62,000 bases of DNA, taken from Glandiceps talaboti (lineage: Eukaryota; Hemichordata; Enteropneusta; Spengelidae). Position numbers and translations under genes: made by a program. The notes beneath the pieces are model-generated. The model did no database searches and was not told where the DNA came from. It saw only the letters and a program-made list of their open reading frames with translations. Location: NCBI RefSeq assembly GCF_964340395.1, contig NC_135549.1, positions 27,847,595-27,909,594 on the forward strand, in the 5' to 3' direction. Of the stretch, positions 47,801 through 60,270 are shown in pieces (the first letter of the stretch is position 1; every line of letters starts with the position of its first letter).

Positions 47801-50179
47801 TACCCCCACGTTATAGGCCTGCTAACGTTCAAGATTTGCATAAAAGGTCAACTTCAAAGGTCAGAGTTGTGGTCAAAGGTCACAAGAATTCGAGCACGGC
47901 CGATCCCAGCACGGCACGCCCACGGGGTACCGGCCCTAGCTATAGGGTAGCTTTCTAGGGATACAGGTTGCGCCTGGTTATTGGCTTATAAACCTGCTTA
48001 TTCAATAAAGATCTTTCTGTATTTTGCTGGTAACATCACCATCTTTTCATCGTATTCACTTCTTATCTTCTAATTAACTGTAATTATGATTCTTTCAGTT
48101 CTCCATTACTTTATGATGGTGGATACTGGCAAATGCACATATACATGTATTTTGTATTCTAATACTTTGACAAAACAGATAAACCTTTGCTAGCAAGAAG
48201 GAAAAGCTAACAACAACAACAACAACAACAACAACAAACAAACAAACAAATAAATGAATAAACAACAACAATGTAACATTTAATTTTTACAAATATGGGA
48301 AGAGGAAATTTAATTAACACTGCAATCACTTCTAAAATAACAAACAGGAAACTTTATTCATAAAAGAAAGTTGAACAGTAAATTTGACATTTCTTTTACA
48401 GGAGTAACATCATATTCCATATATCATGTACTGGTACTATGTTTTTACACTTTTTATGTCCTTTAAATGAACCAAGATGGATTCAATGTGTCTTTGACCC
48501 ACTAAATTCCATAGAAGAATAACCCAAACTGTACAAGTAATGTCAGTAGATAGAAATTGTTCTTTCCAACATATAGGTGGTACAGTGTGTAGCTAGCTGA
48601 GGACACATTGTTGATAAATATCACTGTACAAAATACAATTACATTTTACATGTAAACACTCCAGACTATAATTATGTAGATAAAAATGGGAATCTACACA
48701 ACTGGTATAATGGGGCAACATGCACACAAAAGCCAAATTGTTTACAATAACTAATATTTCACAAATGTTTTAGGAAAGTAAAAAAAAAAATCATGTAAAA
48801 TATCATTTTTGTATCGATTTGATATTGTTATATGTATGTAAATGTACACCAGATCTAGTTTGTTACTGTTAGCAGTATGTACATTGTAACTGAGGACCTG
48901 TTTTTGACAAAACATATTACTCACTAAAAACTGATCAGACTGCAGTGCAGAGATGATTTAGCTAGTTAACTATGCATACAGACTTGATAACAGAGAATCT
49001 CTCTTTATTTACATTTCTTAGTAATCAAATAAATATACCATGCTATTTTGTATCAACTAAACTATTTCATGATTCTCTCCAACATTAAATTGGTATATTC
49101 TGTTGAAAAAAAATATACAACTATATACTACCATGACAACATCCTAGACAAAGCAACATTGACACAAGTAAATACATTTTCTATAGCATGTGGTAAAGTA
49201 AAGATACCACAAACCTGCAATCATGATAGTCCCTAGAATGTACACCTGAAGATCATAAAAGTCTGCAAAAATAATACTGGACAGTCAGATATATGTTTCT
49301 ATTATGTAATAATAATGTCAAATGATAAATTATGTCCAGGTATCAAAATAATCTCTATGTATTACATGTATATATAAAATATTCAAACCAAATCTGTGTA
49401 CACAAGCAAATACAGTTGGTGAAATATGCAGAATGAGGGTTGGCAACAGACTATTGGTTGTCAAATTGATAGCAACCAAACATTCATGTCATACACTTCT
49501 TTCCAATGTAATGTTGCATTAGTGAGAGTCTGTAACTGTAAAATCCATTGTTGACTTACAGTAAAAGTTACTTTACAATTACAACATTGACAGAGTTGGT
49601 TACATGTGCACAAAGAGACATGGTAACACACAGTATTCTGAATAGCCGACAACTCTCTCTGATTTGTATGCTCAGACATTATCTTTACATTTCAGGATAA
49701 ACTCACACATGTACAGAGTTTTGTAAAAACATCAAACTAGAACTATTAGAGATGTTTTAATGTATGTCTGTTTTCAGTGGGACAGAAATCAGTGATGTTA
49801 GGTGGAAGAAGAAAGCACTTTCGTGAATTGAATGCCCTTCAGAATATTTACAAAGAAAATATGGGGAAAAATTGAAGCTGTTACAACTCCACTAAGGATA
49901 TTGATATTTCTGAATGGGTAGAAAGAAACTTGCATGTTAAATCTCTTTACACAGTTCGACTACCCATGTTGGTGATTTATTGACATTGAAAAGTATGTTA
50001 TTTACGGCACATGTAAAATTTAGCTGTTAGACCTTTTTTTGTAATGTTTCTTTTCATTTGTAAACACCCTTGTGCTATAAATTGTGCAATTACTATTGTA
50101 ATGCTGTGTAACAGAGACTGGCATTTCCAGGGTTAGGTAGATTTGTACCAAATATTAGTTAAGAGCCTGATTGATATAG
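47801..50179. other. Intergenic, AGGTCA-rich patch and CAA microsatellite
   Basis: Three AGGTCA hexamers lie at 47845, 47858 and 47877. The last forms a direct repeat with one-base spacing (TGGTCAAAGGTCA). A CAA then CAAA microsatellite lies at about 48208-48260. The rest is AT-rich without a recognisable gene. Confidence 0.6.
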
Positions 50180-50941
50180 TAATGGGTACAAAATACAAGT
50201 TGCGAGGAAATTCTACATAGTACCACATGCATAGTTGCAGATAAAATCTACATAACTACAAACACGGAAGTCTTGTGTGCCAAGTGTCCATTGTGTATTC
50301 AATATGGCAACAAGTTTGAGTCATACTCGCCAAGGTAAGAATGTCGATTTTTGATTCCCAAAATCGAAAATACATATTCATGTAGTGAGGGTTCTGGGAA
50401 GAATGAGTTAACAGACGAACATGGAAAATTTCATTGATTAATTCCACAATTTGTGAGAGGAGTTAACAAAAAAAATTTTCTACCATGGGGATGTCTTGTT
50501 CTAAAACACACAAACGATCCCAATACGAATAAATGTACATGTATAGCATACCATAACGTAAGAATCAGATAAAAAATTAATAGTGTCAGCTGGCTGGCTT
50601 TAAGTGTTGCATGTGGCAGCTTGTATAGGATATGCTAATGTGTAGCAATGTGTATTGGGCTCATCAACCCCACGGTAGAACAATTTTTTGGCTAACTCCT
50701 CACAAACAGTGGAATCGATCAATGAAATTTTCCATATTGGTCAGTCAACTCACATTCATCCCGAAACGCCCGCTATAGGAATACATATTTTCGATTTTTG
50801 GAAGTAGAAATCTACTAATTCTTAGTACCTTAGTGACAATTACTCAAACTTGCCACAATGAACACTGGGAATGCTGGGTAGACATCCTTGTACATGGTAC
50901 TCTCTAGAATTTCTTCGCGACTTGTATTTTAGTACCCATTA
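50180..50941. mobile_element. Foldback transposon with ~270-300-bp arms
   Basis: Outer ends TAATGGGTAC and GTACCCATT match as inverted repeats. The left arm (50180 to about 50495) and right arm (about 50673 to 50941) are reverse complements over most of their length. Landmarks are AATACAAGTTGCGAGGAAAT, GCAACAAGTTTGAGT, AAAATCGAAAATACATATTC, GGAAAATTTCATTGAT and TTTGTGAG. The loop of about 180 bp is unique. No transposase frame, so it is non-autonomous. Confidence 0.9.
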
Positions 50942-52843
50942 CATCTTAATGTCTTTCACATCATATCTTATCTGTGTACCAATACTAATAGTTGCTACAT
51001 ACACACTCTACTTCAGTAGAGTTTAGTAGAGTTCTTTGAGAAGGTAGATGTGGCAATTTCTTGTTGGTTCATTTGGTTCTACTGATGAGAGCAACCAACT
51101 CTTTCTCATTTTCTGGTGTTTAGTGCTATTCGCCATCAGTAATCCTCAACATGCTGTTCTCTAAACCTTGGTGCTCATTTAAAACAAGCCCTGTTATTCA
51201 TTGCTCCTGTCCTTGTCACAAATCTGGTCATCTACAAATACCATTTCCAGTCAAAAACCTCATTCTTCTTCCCAGACTTCTCATCCCAGATGCTTGCTCA
51301 GCACTGACTGAAAAATAAAAAAGAATAACAAAACATTGTCAGTAATATTCAAAGTACACATTAGTTAGTGTATACTATAGTATCTTGGCTTAGTAACATT
51401 TATAAAGTTCTGCAAAGTATCCATTGTAGAATACTTTAAGTTTATCAACCTGGCTCTTTACTTTTAGATTCTTTATTTACCCCATGCAATCTGAGCTTAC
51501 AATGTACTTTATTTAGCATTGTAACTCACTTGTCAAACACTGAATGGTAAGGTACATTGTATATCATATGATATGTTAGGTTTTTCACAATAACGTGATC
51601 CTGAATCGGAGTGGAGATCTCTTGATTAGTTGCATCAAGACAATTTTATCATCAAATGTAAACATCAATATTGAGTCAGATGATGTATTCATCAGAAGAA
51701 AAAATAAACATTGGTTTTGCAATAAAATGATAAAAGTGATGCAACATCACTTACAATTTACATTTTACTTCACTAAACATCCTTTGCAAGTAAATTGTTC
51801 AGCTCAAATGAGAGAGAAACCTACATAGTAGTTATGTATTAAGAATATATTTTTGATCCTGTTTATGCATGATGTGCATGTACAAAATGTATGTATATGA
51901 GTAAAACTGTTTGGAAGAGTAAGCAGACCATCACCATATCATCTATTTGAGATTACACTATGCACTCAAAAGCCATTTAGAACAAAAAAATGTGGAATAT
52001 ATATAACTGTGGTCGTTCTATGTTACAACGTACAAATGTATGTCTCCGTGACTGGTTCTGCAGTGTTCAAAATATTAGCCAAAACTGTCCGCAATGTTTC
52101 TTTGATATTACTGGCACTGGTAAATAATGTTATTTTTCAATATTTTTCTTCATTCAGTTGGAAAGTACTTGTAAACTCTGGGTTGTCACTACCTGTCACT
52201 CGGCCGAAAAATACTCGGCTAGTAACTCGTAGTGACAATGACACCTTTGGTTACTCCTATTTTCCTTGGATGAATGAAGAATAATGTAGGTGTAACATCT
52301 AATTGTACATGTTACATATCCCCAAAACAGTAAAAATCTATTTACACCAAGTCTTCATAGCACACACAGTCCCCTCCCCCTTGTGAAATGACTTTGGATG
52401 GAGACATGATTTAACCCTCTTCCTGCCAAGCCTCTCCATCCGTTAAGTGGTTACAAATGTAAGTCAAGGAAATAGTTGATTGGGAAACTGTCAGCGTTAG
52501 GCTTTTTCGCCACGTTAATGTCACTCTGGCAGGGTCACCCACTCAACACGAGAAAAATAGTCACTTGTGGGAGGGAAAATCCTCTGGGGAAGGGGGGATA
52601 TTTTCATGTATCAAAGATATTCCTCGTTTTGACTAACTTGTCCCCTCCATATCTTTGTCAGTCAGGGTTCAACTCACGGCAGTCAGTGGCTGTCGGGCCT
52701 GACCACCACCCACAAATGTTTTTTGAGAAAAGAACATTGTATACGACAATTCATTGCAATAATAACAAATACTTGACTATTTACAAAGACGAAGTGTGAA
52801 CTGACCACAGCTGACTGTGACACTATACATTGCATATCTGCAT
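50942..52843. other. Intergenic, with a small palindrome
   Basis: TTGTCACTAC and GTAGTGACAA (52183-52239) form a perfect inverted pair around CTCGGCCG-like sequence, a possible transposon remnant. A weak - strand terminal exon candidate (51232-51307) is listed separately. I see nothing else I can name. Confidence 0.6.
51232..51307 (-). other. Weak candidate terminal exon on - strand
   Basis: Read on the - strand, a strong acceptor (TTTTTTATTTTTCAG) leads into sequence with a short open frame, KSGKKNEVFDWKWYL then stop at 51232-51234. The frame is only clean if a secondary AG a few bases inside is used. With the main acceptor the frame joined from 55711-55772 stops after three codons. Unrecognised. 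Confidence 0.15.
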
Positions 52844-55325
52844 CAGTGTTCTCCCTAGAGGGTTTTCACGTATCGGCCCAATATCCTTTAATTTACGCCG
52901 ATACATGATACATGTAAGTTGTCCCGATACGCTATCGGATTGCTTAGGGTACGGTAAATTGCACGTTGACACTGCACTGTTCATCTGTCACTCTGTCAGC
53001 TGATGCCTTTGTTGTTTTCAATGTATACTCGCAACGTTTATATTGATCCTTCACACATAAGCGACAAGTAAAACTAAAGAGTTTCTAATCAGTTCAAAGG
53101 ACTATTCAACCCTCTACCACTACCAGACTGATTTCATTGCAGTTTGCCGTCAGTATTGTTTTCGATGGGAATAACCTGCGTAAACCCGCTAATGGTAGTG
53201 TGATTCACACTGTGGTACAGGCTTTTGGTAAATCAAAGCCAAAACCAGCCTATTCATAACATCGGTTCAGCAGTAGAAACATGTCGGAACTGACAGATTT
53301 TCTATAAAACCAAAAAATCAAACGATGTCATGCCATTTTGCTATGATTCTTACGTTATGGAATAAAACTTCGACAAACACATGAAGTCAGCATTCAGTGT
53401 CTCGTTCTATGACTAACACAAGTATGTCTTAACCCAAGAGCGATTTGCGTAGTTGGTTTACTCCCATGCTGTGAAGAAAGTTGAACAGACTAATGTATCT
53501 TTCGATAAAGTGGCGATGTTATCTCCAATTATCAGTTTCATATAGTTCAGTTTTACTCTGTAAACACTTTCAGTTTGTAGTTTGACATTGTAGACTGATA
53601 CATCATATGGCTACGATGAAAGTATGGATTTTCCAATATGGTGGCCATGACGTTACAAACTATCGCAAGTTTTTGAAGTCCTCAATAGGGAAGTATAGTA
53701 AGTCTCGTGTATCACGAAATTTCGGACTAACACAATGTCTGGTAGCTGAAAAATGATATAAAATAAGATCAGGCTGCTGATGTACAGGTTCGTTTGGGCC
53801 CACACGAGTGGAAAATCGCTCTCGTGGATTTTAATTTGCACGATCGGTAGGCATGCCCTGCATATTGTATGCCTATTGAAAGGAATAGTGATGGCAAAAT
53901 TCAATTAAATCAGTCTGGTAGTGGACCTGGTAAAGGGTTGAATAGTCGTTTGAACAAATTAGAAACTCTTTAGTTTTACTTGCCGTTTATGTTTGAAGGA
54001 TCAATACAAATGTTGCAAATATACATTGAAAACAACAAAGGCGTCAGCTGACAGAGTGACAGATGGACGTCAACCAATCTGATTAAAATCCGATGTAGAT
54101 GTCAGCTAATCGTTCATTGTTATTTTACCTTCGTTATTTTGCCTGGATTGACCTTCGCAGTACATGTTTACATTTTTATTCTGATCGCCTCCTCTACACC
54201 TGAACTGGCGCCCATGCCCACGCCGTTCTGCTAAGTGAGCCACACAGCCAATCAGGTTGCATCTTACTGAAGTACTATGGACATAGTCACGGGCACATGC
54301 ACTGAATATCAACAAACAACATGGCATTACTTGTGCACATGGGCAACTGACAACGTACAAAGTACAGTATTTGAACTGTAAACAATTCAGTAACTGTATT
54401 ATCGTATATGTACAGTAATTAAAGAATTCTTGTTTAGATGCATTTCGTCTTATCTACATGTACATGTTAGTTACATTCGAACACGTTTCCCGGGTAGTGT
54501 TCATTTTCATCTCAGCGAACGTGTACGCGTTCTCTGTAGTACTCTTCTTCTCGAACGTAAAGTAGTCATGAAATATTGTACGATTCATAGAAATATTTGC
54601 CACAGTTGTGCTATATGAACTCAGAAATGGGGAAATCTAAGAAATAATTTATAAAAAACGTCCTTATCGTGAAAATTTTGGTTGCTTTGTATGTGTACAC
54701 TATAAACTGTGTGTCCCCAGACGTTCTGTCTCACAAGCTTCTATAACAATTACAGAGCATGTGTTCATCCTAGTAACATGTATGTACGCATTTACATGAT
54801 ATGTTCGAATGTATTCAGACGATATGTATAGAGGTACATGTACCATCAAATTACATTTAAATATACTAATACAATCACTGAATTTGTTTACAGTTGAAAC
54901 ATTTAGAACGTTGTCAGCTGCCTGTGCTTGTGCACGCGGAGAAAGTGATTTTGTAGTGACCGTGTCCGTTTGTAGTTTCATTTGATCCTAATGTAAGGTC
55001 ACTTTTGATTGGCTACCAGCACGGGCTAGCTAGAACAGTGTGGGCATGGGTGCCAGTTCAGATGTATATGTAAAGGAGGCGATCAGGATAAACATGTAAA
55101 CATGTACCACGAAGGTCAATCCAGTCAAAATAACGAAGAAATAGCAATGAATGATTAGCCAACATCTACATCAGATTTTAATCAGTTTGAATGTCAACAT
55201 GCAATTTACCGAACTCTAAACAATTGAATCTGATTGCGTATTGGGACAACTGATCACGTATTGACGAAAATTAAAGGATATCGGACCCAATACATGTACA
55301 CGAAAACCCTCTGGGGAGAACACTG
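52844..55325. mobile_element. Long foldback transposon (hAT-like ends) carrying a nested foldback element
   Basis: Outer inverted termini are CAGTGTTCTCCC with AGAGGGTTTTC on the left, and GAAAACCCTCT with GGGGAGAACACTG on the right. The outer left arm runs about 52844-52970 and resumes at about 54070-54330. Its mirror is about 54975-55325, including the landmarks GGCGCCCATGCCCA and ATTGACCTTCG. The CAGTG start resembles hAT termini, but I see no clear 8-bp target duplication and no transposase frame. Confidence 0.85.
52971..54068. mobile_element. Inner foldback element inserted in the left arm of the larger one
   Basis: The left arm (about 52971-53270) and right arm (about 53800-54068) are reverse complements, with landmarks CATCTGTCACTCTGTCAGCT, GAAAACAACAAAGG, CTTTAGTTTTACTTG and CAGTCTGGTAGTGG. 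It separates two blocks of the outer arm that are contiguous on the other side (near 55195), so it inserted later. No coding capacity. Confidence 0.8.
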
Positions 55326-55710
55326 GATCGGATTTGGTGCTGACAATCAGCTGTTCCCCTAACAGATTTGGGTGTATATTCAAATGAGCATTTCAATACG
55401 TATTTGTATCTCTCTCTACATGTACTTGAAAGTGTTGCATTTGATGATTTCAAGTAAGTTTTGTGAGTCCATAGATTTATTTTGTGTTGTTTCCAAAATA
55501 ACTCTTCTTTTGAATGTTCAGTCTTAGTGTTGTTGTAAAGTTCTTGAAATGTTTTGCCTATATCAAAGATTTTGTATCAAAAGGTTTTTGTGTGATAAAA
55601 ATGTGTACTTTATCTTGTCTGCATACCATTCACCAGGTTACACCCCCATTGAAAATGGTCTGCTCCAAGCCTAATTAAAAACATAATTTGCATAAAATAC
55701 ATGTACTTAC

Positions 55711-55772
55711 TTCAAAAATCGCCGAAAATCCAAAGAGGTAACTCTTGCATTCCAAATCCCAACAGTCCTCAT
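55711..55772 (-). other. Weak candidate first coding exon on - strand
   Basis: On the - strand an ATG at 55772 opens MRTVGIWNARVTSLDFRRFL and runs straight into a strong donor (GTAAGTACATG). Upstream sequence is moderately CG-rich and could be a 5' UTR or promoter. I do not recognise the peptide. No further exon is convincingly linked to it. Confidence 0.2.
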
Positions 55773-56824
55773 TCCCTTATAGCTTATGTGGTCAGACAAG
55801 CATTGATACAACCATTATGCACAGTCCATATTCACTGCAAGTAGAACCTCACGATGGTCGATGGCTGGCTCGCTCGGTCAAGAGTCAGATCTGACCAGCC
55901 ACACAAAGCGATCATGGCAGGTCGCGGGTCGATATTCTGTCCCACGAGGTTTGAGTGAGGCCCAAATAGTATCCAGTTATGGTTCATAATCGTGGTCATA
56001 GAAGTGGCTGGTTGTTTCTCCGTGAAATCTGCTCAAACTTGAGGTAAAACAGGCCAGGTACAACACAACTTGGAAAATGCACCAGTATTTGAAATGACGC
56101 GGTACGGTACGAATTGCATTATGGGGACTATACCATTATGTGAAGGGGGTGAATAGAATGAAAAGTGACTTTGAAGCTTAATACGTGACTTTGTTATTAT
56201 ACTGAGTCTGCACTTGACCATAATATCTTTAGTTGTTCACCTTGTCATGTTTCTGTTTAGGATTTATACATTCTTTTTTGCATGTTGTTCAAAAAATAAC
56301 CATATGGCCAAGTAACCCCCTGGCCAAGGAGTGATGTACGAAAACAACCACATGAATGCTAAGAAAACATGATTTTATTATTTACCAACACCTAAACAGA
56401 AGTTCCTGAAATAAAGATATCTTTTTTTCCATTTGTTAGGTCGTTACGACTGTGTACTTGACAAACGCACAAGTCAACCAATTTCTTACGACTTGGATGA
56501 TAAGCACACAGCCCAATTTAAGCGTTTACACTTATTATAGCTTAGACAGACATTACTTCATTTACTTGTGCCTGCAACTCTCGGTTTTAAAACATCCGAC
56601 ATAGCTTTGAAGCAAATTCTAGGCTTTTTGAAATGAGTAAAAGTTATTTCAATAACTGCTAAAGCAAACGATCTATTTCTCTTTTGCTGTATCTGGTAAC
56701 GGCCAATGACAATGTTAACTTTGTTCGTACTCGAAAACCGTACGTAAAACTGGGCTGCATCTTTTTCTAATTCTCTGTTTCTTTTTCACATTTGCGTGCA
56801 GTCTATCCCGTACCGTTTCCCTCT

Positions 56825-56854
56825 ATACATACATACATACATACATACATACAT

Positions 56855-56902
<48 letters not shown>
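56825..56902. repeat. CATA and CA microsatellite
   Basis: About 12 CATA units followed by about 16 CA units. Confidence 0.97.
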
Positions 56903-56904
<2 letters not shown>

Positions 56905-57519
56905 GTCCGCAACCTTAGCGAAGTAAACGTGTTTGGAAACAAAATATCCGACATATCCACCGAGATATACGGCAACCGATGCCGTGTTTCGCTGAATCTA
57001 TCCAACAAAAAGTTGGTCAGATTACCGACATCGCTATGTTAGATCTAGGTAAGCTTGGTGATCTGAATTTAAGAGGGAACAACCTGCGAGAGTCACCTAG
57101 GATAGGGAAGTTTGCGAAAAGGGTATCCAAGTAGTCCGTGGATTCCAGACGAAGCAGCGACGACATACATCGCCGAAAAACTGTCCCGCCTCCACACGAC
57201 CCCTTACCACGACAGGTAACAAATTATCCACTTACACGGGATTTGTTTGTTACTGTGTGTAATGATAACTTCACATCAAGGGAACCTAGACCTGGTTTTA
57301 TAAGAGACAGAGGTATACATTTCTACTCATTTAAAAAATAAATAAATAAATACATTTTCATAGAAAATCAAAACCTTTCAGCGAAAGTTCTGAGAATTGA
57401 AAACACGCTCAAAATGTTTCATTACATGGCGTTACATTTGGTAACAGATGTATTTACTGTCACGTGAGTTTTTTTCTGGATACACAAGCACAAAGTCAGA
57501 TACACACACACACACATAC

Positions 57520-57600
57520 ATAGCATACATACATACATACATACATACATACATACATACATACATACATACATACATACATACATACACACACATACAC
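57520..57600. repeat. CATA microsatellite
   Basis: About 16 CATA units with CACA edges, lying at the end of the Penelope-like element. Confidence 0.95.
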
Positions 57601-57604
57601 CCAC

Positions 57605-58760
57605 AGTTATACAGTCCGAATAAAAAATTACAATCCGACGTTTCGAATCAAAATTCTTTATCACAAGGCACGATATACAGCAGGTGACAACCCGACTATA
57701 CATGGAAAAGAACGACACCACGCGAGTATTTATCAACGGTAGGGTACGACAAAAATATTTAAAAGTATGCGTACCAAAAAGAAGTTCCCTTTAGAGCACG
57801 CTTGGAAGATAGAATAAGCGTAGTTAGATATTAGGGAATGATGCAAATAATCTAATAATTCCATGGGGATCCAGGGTTCCAAAACGAAAAATGATTTCCT
57901 CCTCCTCCTTCAACATCAATCGATCCTTGTCACCTGAAACCTTACAAATTCCTGAAGTAGACATTTGATACATTATGATCGTTGGTAATAATATGCATAG
58001 ATACGGGATAGTTACGATTCATTTGTCTGGTAAGACGGAGATATATAAATCATACAAAAATGACATACAGAAATAAAGTGAATACAATACAGTCATTTAG
58101 CCAACTGCTGGAGGACTGTTTACATCAATAAGAAATTTTCCGAGGGGAAGTTTATCATCAGAGGCCAAAATGTGCAAAAACAACATGTGCCACTTCGAGT
58201 ACGACTGCATGGAAATGAACCAGCATTAACTTCCAATCTATGTATGGACCACCGTATCTCTAAGATTGGTATCACGACGCCAAGCTGTTAAAGGTGCTTC
58301 ACGAAATAATGAATTGGTTAACCTATTAGAACGTAAGATATTAAAATGCGTGTATAGTATGTTCTTAACTGTAGTGGAAAATGGATGGTATTGTTAGAGC
58401 CAATATGGTACGATTGGTATTACTCTTGTGATCATATGATTTCATACAAGCTTCCCTAGACAAAAATGACCCCTTTTGTAAAGTCGCATTGGTAACCGAC
58501 ACTGGATAACCACGTTGGTGAAAGTACGTGCAAAATTCAGTAGATCTTTCCCTGAAATCCAAATCGCTACTACAAATACGACGTAAACGAAGTAATTGTG
58601 AATAGGGAATGCAGTCCCACTTATTAGGATGTGCTGAACCATACTGCAAATATATTGGTGGAGGGTCTGTGGTAGGTTTAGTATAAACAGATATAGATTC
58701 ACCATCATACATACATACATACAAATTATTTTATAAGTTAAAATCCAAAATAAATACCCA
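57605..58760 (-). mobile_element. Decayed Penelope-like retroelement
   Basis: On the - strand, residues VYTKPTTDPPPIYLQYGSAH, then CIPYSQLLRLRRICSSDLDF and RGYPVSV follow the order of the reverse-transcriptase thumb region of Penelope-like elements (KPT..., H-P, IPYSQ-LRLRRICS, F--RGYP). Past a frameshift, NRLTNSLFREAPLTAWRRD and CSRTRSGTCCFC continue it. A later frame ending LDPHGIIRLFAS resembles the end of the GIY-YIG endonuclease. Several frameshifts and stops break the coding sequence, so it is dead. The 5' part of the reverse transcriptase is missing. Confidence 0.8.
57615..57675 (-). ncRNA. Possible degenerate hammerhead ribozyme core in the Penelope-like element
   Basis: On the - strand CTTGTGATAAAG, then GATTCGAAACGTCGGA, follows the order CTGATGA, stem, GAAA, then GTC of the hammerhead motifs known in Penelope-like elements. 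The CTGATGA box is altered, so activity is unlikely. Confidence 0.35.
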
Positions 58761-59196
58761 ATCCCCATCCCACTTGAAGTTGATTGGCGTTTCAAATATC
58801 TATTCGAACTTCAAAGCAACGACCATAATCAGAGAGTTGTTTCGCGAAACCAAGGAATCGTTGAGTTGTGTAAACTGTTATCAGCTTATCAAACAAATGA
58901 ATTACAGAGACTTTATTTATCACTCCTTAAAAATCAGGACAGAAGCAAATAATATAATGGAACTATAACATATTTTGGTAAGTTTGTAATTGTATGTTTG
59001 GCCTAGGGACTCTGACTGCAATAAAGTGACTATGTCAAATTGTAATAGTACATGCTTGCTATATGACGAACACGGGGTCACTGAATGTACAAAAAACCTT
59101 TCAATGACCCAAAACGCAATGTCATCAATTGTGTAGGGCACCATCAAAACTTGCATATGCAAGATATTCGGTTTTTGTAAGTTAGTTTGTATGTGT

Positions 59197-59240
<44 letters not shown>

Positions 59241-59847
59241 TTTGTTTGTTTCTTTTTTGTTTGTTCGTTTGCTTGTTTACATGCTGTTTTTTTCCGTCAG
59301 CGGTGAGCCGTTTTAGTTTCTCTTTAATGAAATCAATCTCGAGCATATGCAGACGTGACATCACTGTTTACCATCTAAGTTCACGGAGATTCTAGAGAGA
59401 AACGGTGTCCGATACCACCATGGTCTCCCCATTAATACTAGCCACTGAAGAACATTCATTTAGTTGTAGACTTACAACAGATCGGTTCTGCTGTCATATT
59501 CGTGCTGGTCCATGTACATTTTCAAGTTCCAGGACACAATGCAGTGCTCCAGGGCCGGCCTGACGACCCAGTATACAAGAGCGTTCCATTTATCTAATAC
59601 GTTTTAATTAATGGTCATTATCTTATATTTCCTTTAAACTAGACTGCACTTAAAACTGCAACACTGTATCTGTTTTTCTATGTATAAGCTAACCGCAAGT
59701 TGTATGTATCCAGGACGGCAGCAGAGTATGCATGGCCGCGAGGCAGGCGATCGAACGTTTTACTCCAATGTTAATGATAATAATATATAGCAGTTTTATA
59801 TACATTGTACTGTAGAGAAAAAGACTGAAAAGTAGTTGGTCAAGCAA
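58761..59847. other. Intergenic, nothing recognised
   Basis: A GT microsatellite lies at about 59197-59236, followed by GTTT repeats. No recognisable gene. Confidence 0.6.
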
Positions 59848-60270
59848 CTAATCGAGTTCAGTTTTCATTTGTTTTAATTCACCATCACATCCATTAATCA
59901 ATACGAGACGCTGATGAGAAGTCACAGGTTGACGTTTTCGTCTTTTCGGCGAAGGTGTATTGCTTGTATCTAAGTTTTTTTCAACGAAACTAACATTATG
60001 ATGGAAAATTTTATCAGTCGCACAATGCAATGTGTACAGGATATCGCGATCTAGTGATGAAAGCCATAATGAGCTGACAGCTAGTCTATCAGCTAGCCCT
60101 CGGATGTTCTTCCGATAAAATACGACACACCGCCGAACAACGCTATCGAGGATGGAACATTCGGGCAGGCCCTCACATGCGAACTTCGTTCGCTTATAGT
60201 TATAGCATCGAAAGAAAGCCCGAACGTCTAGCAGCAAGACTAGCTGACAGCTGGCCTTTTGATATTTCAT
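59848..60270 (-). other. Unrecognised 140-codon open frame
   Basis: An open frame on the - strand with a basic patch PSPKRRKRQP near its end. I recognise no domain. Its first part overlaps a palindromic repeat (60150-60243) also found at 60698-60795, so at least that part is probably transposon-derived. It could be chance, a transposon fragment or an exon. Confidence 0.2.
60150..60243. repeat. Palindromic cassette, copy 1
   Basis: CATTCGGGCAGGCCCTC, a small hairpin (GCGAACTTCGTTCGC), then GAAAGAAAGCCCGA and AGCAGCAAGACTAGC. Matches 60698-60795 in order and spacing. Confidence 0.65.

Larger units (their letters stand above)
55326..57604. other. Intergenic, with a weak - strand first-exon candidate and microsatellites
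   Basis: Contains the candidate exon at 55711-55772. A CATA then CA microsatellite lies at about 56825-56902, and a second CATA tract at about 57520-57590. Base composition is somewhat richer in CG between 55840 and 55960. No recognisable gene. Confidence 0.6.
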
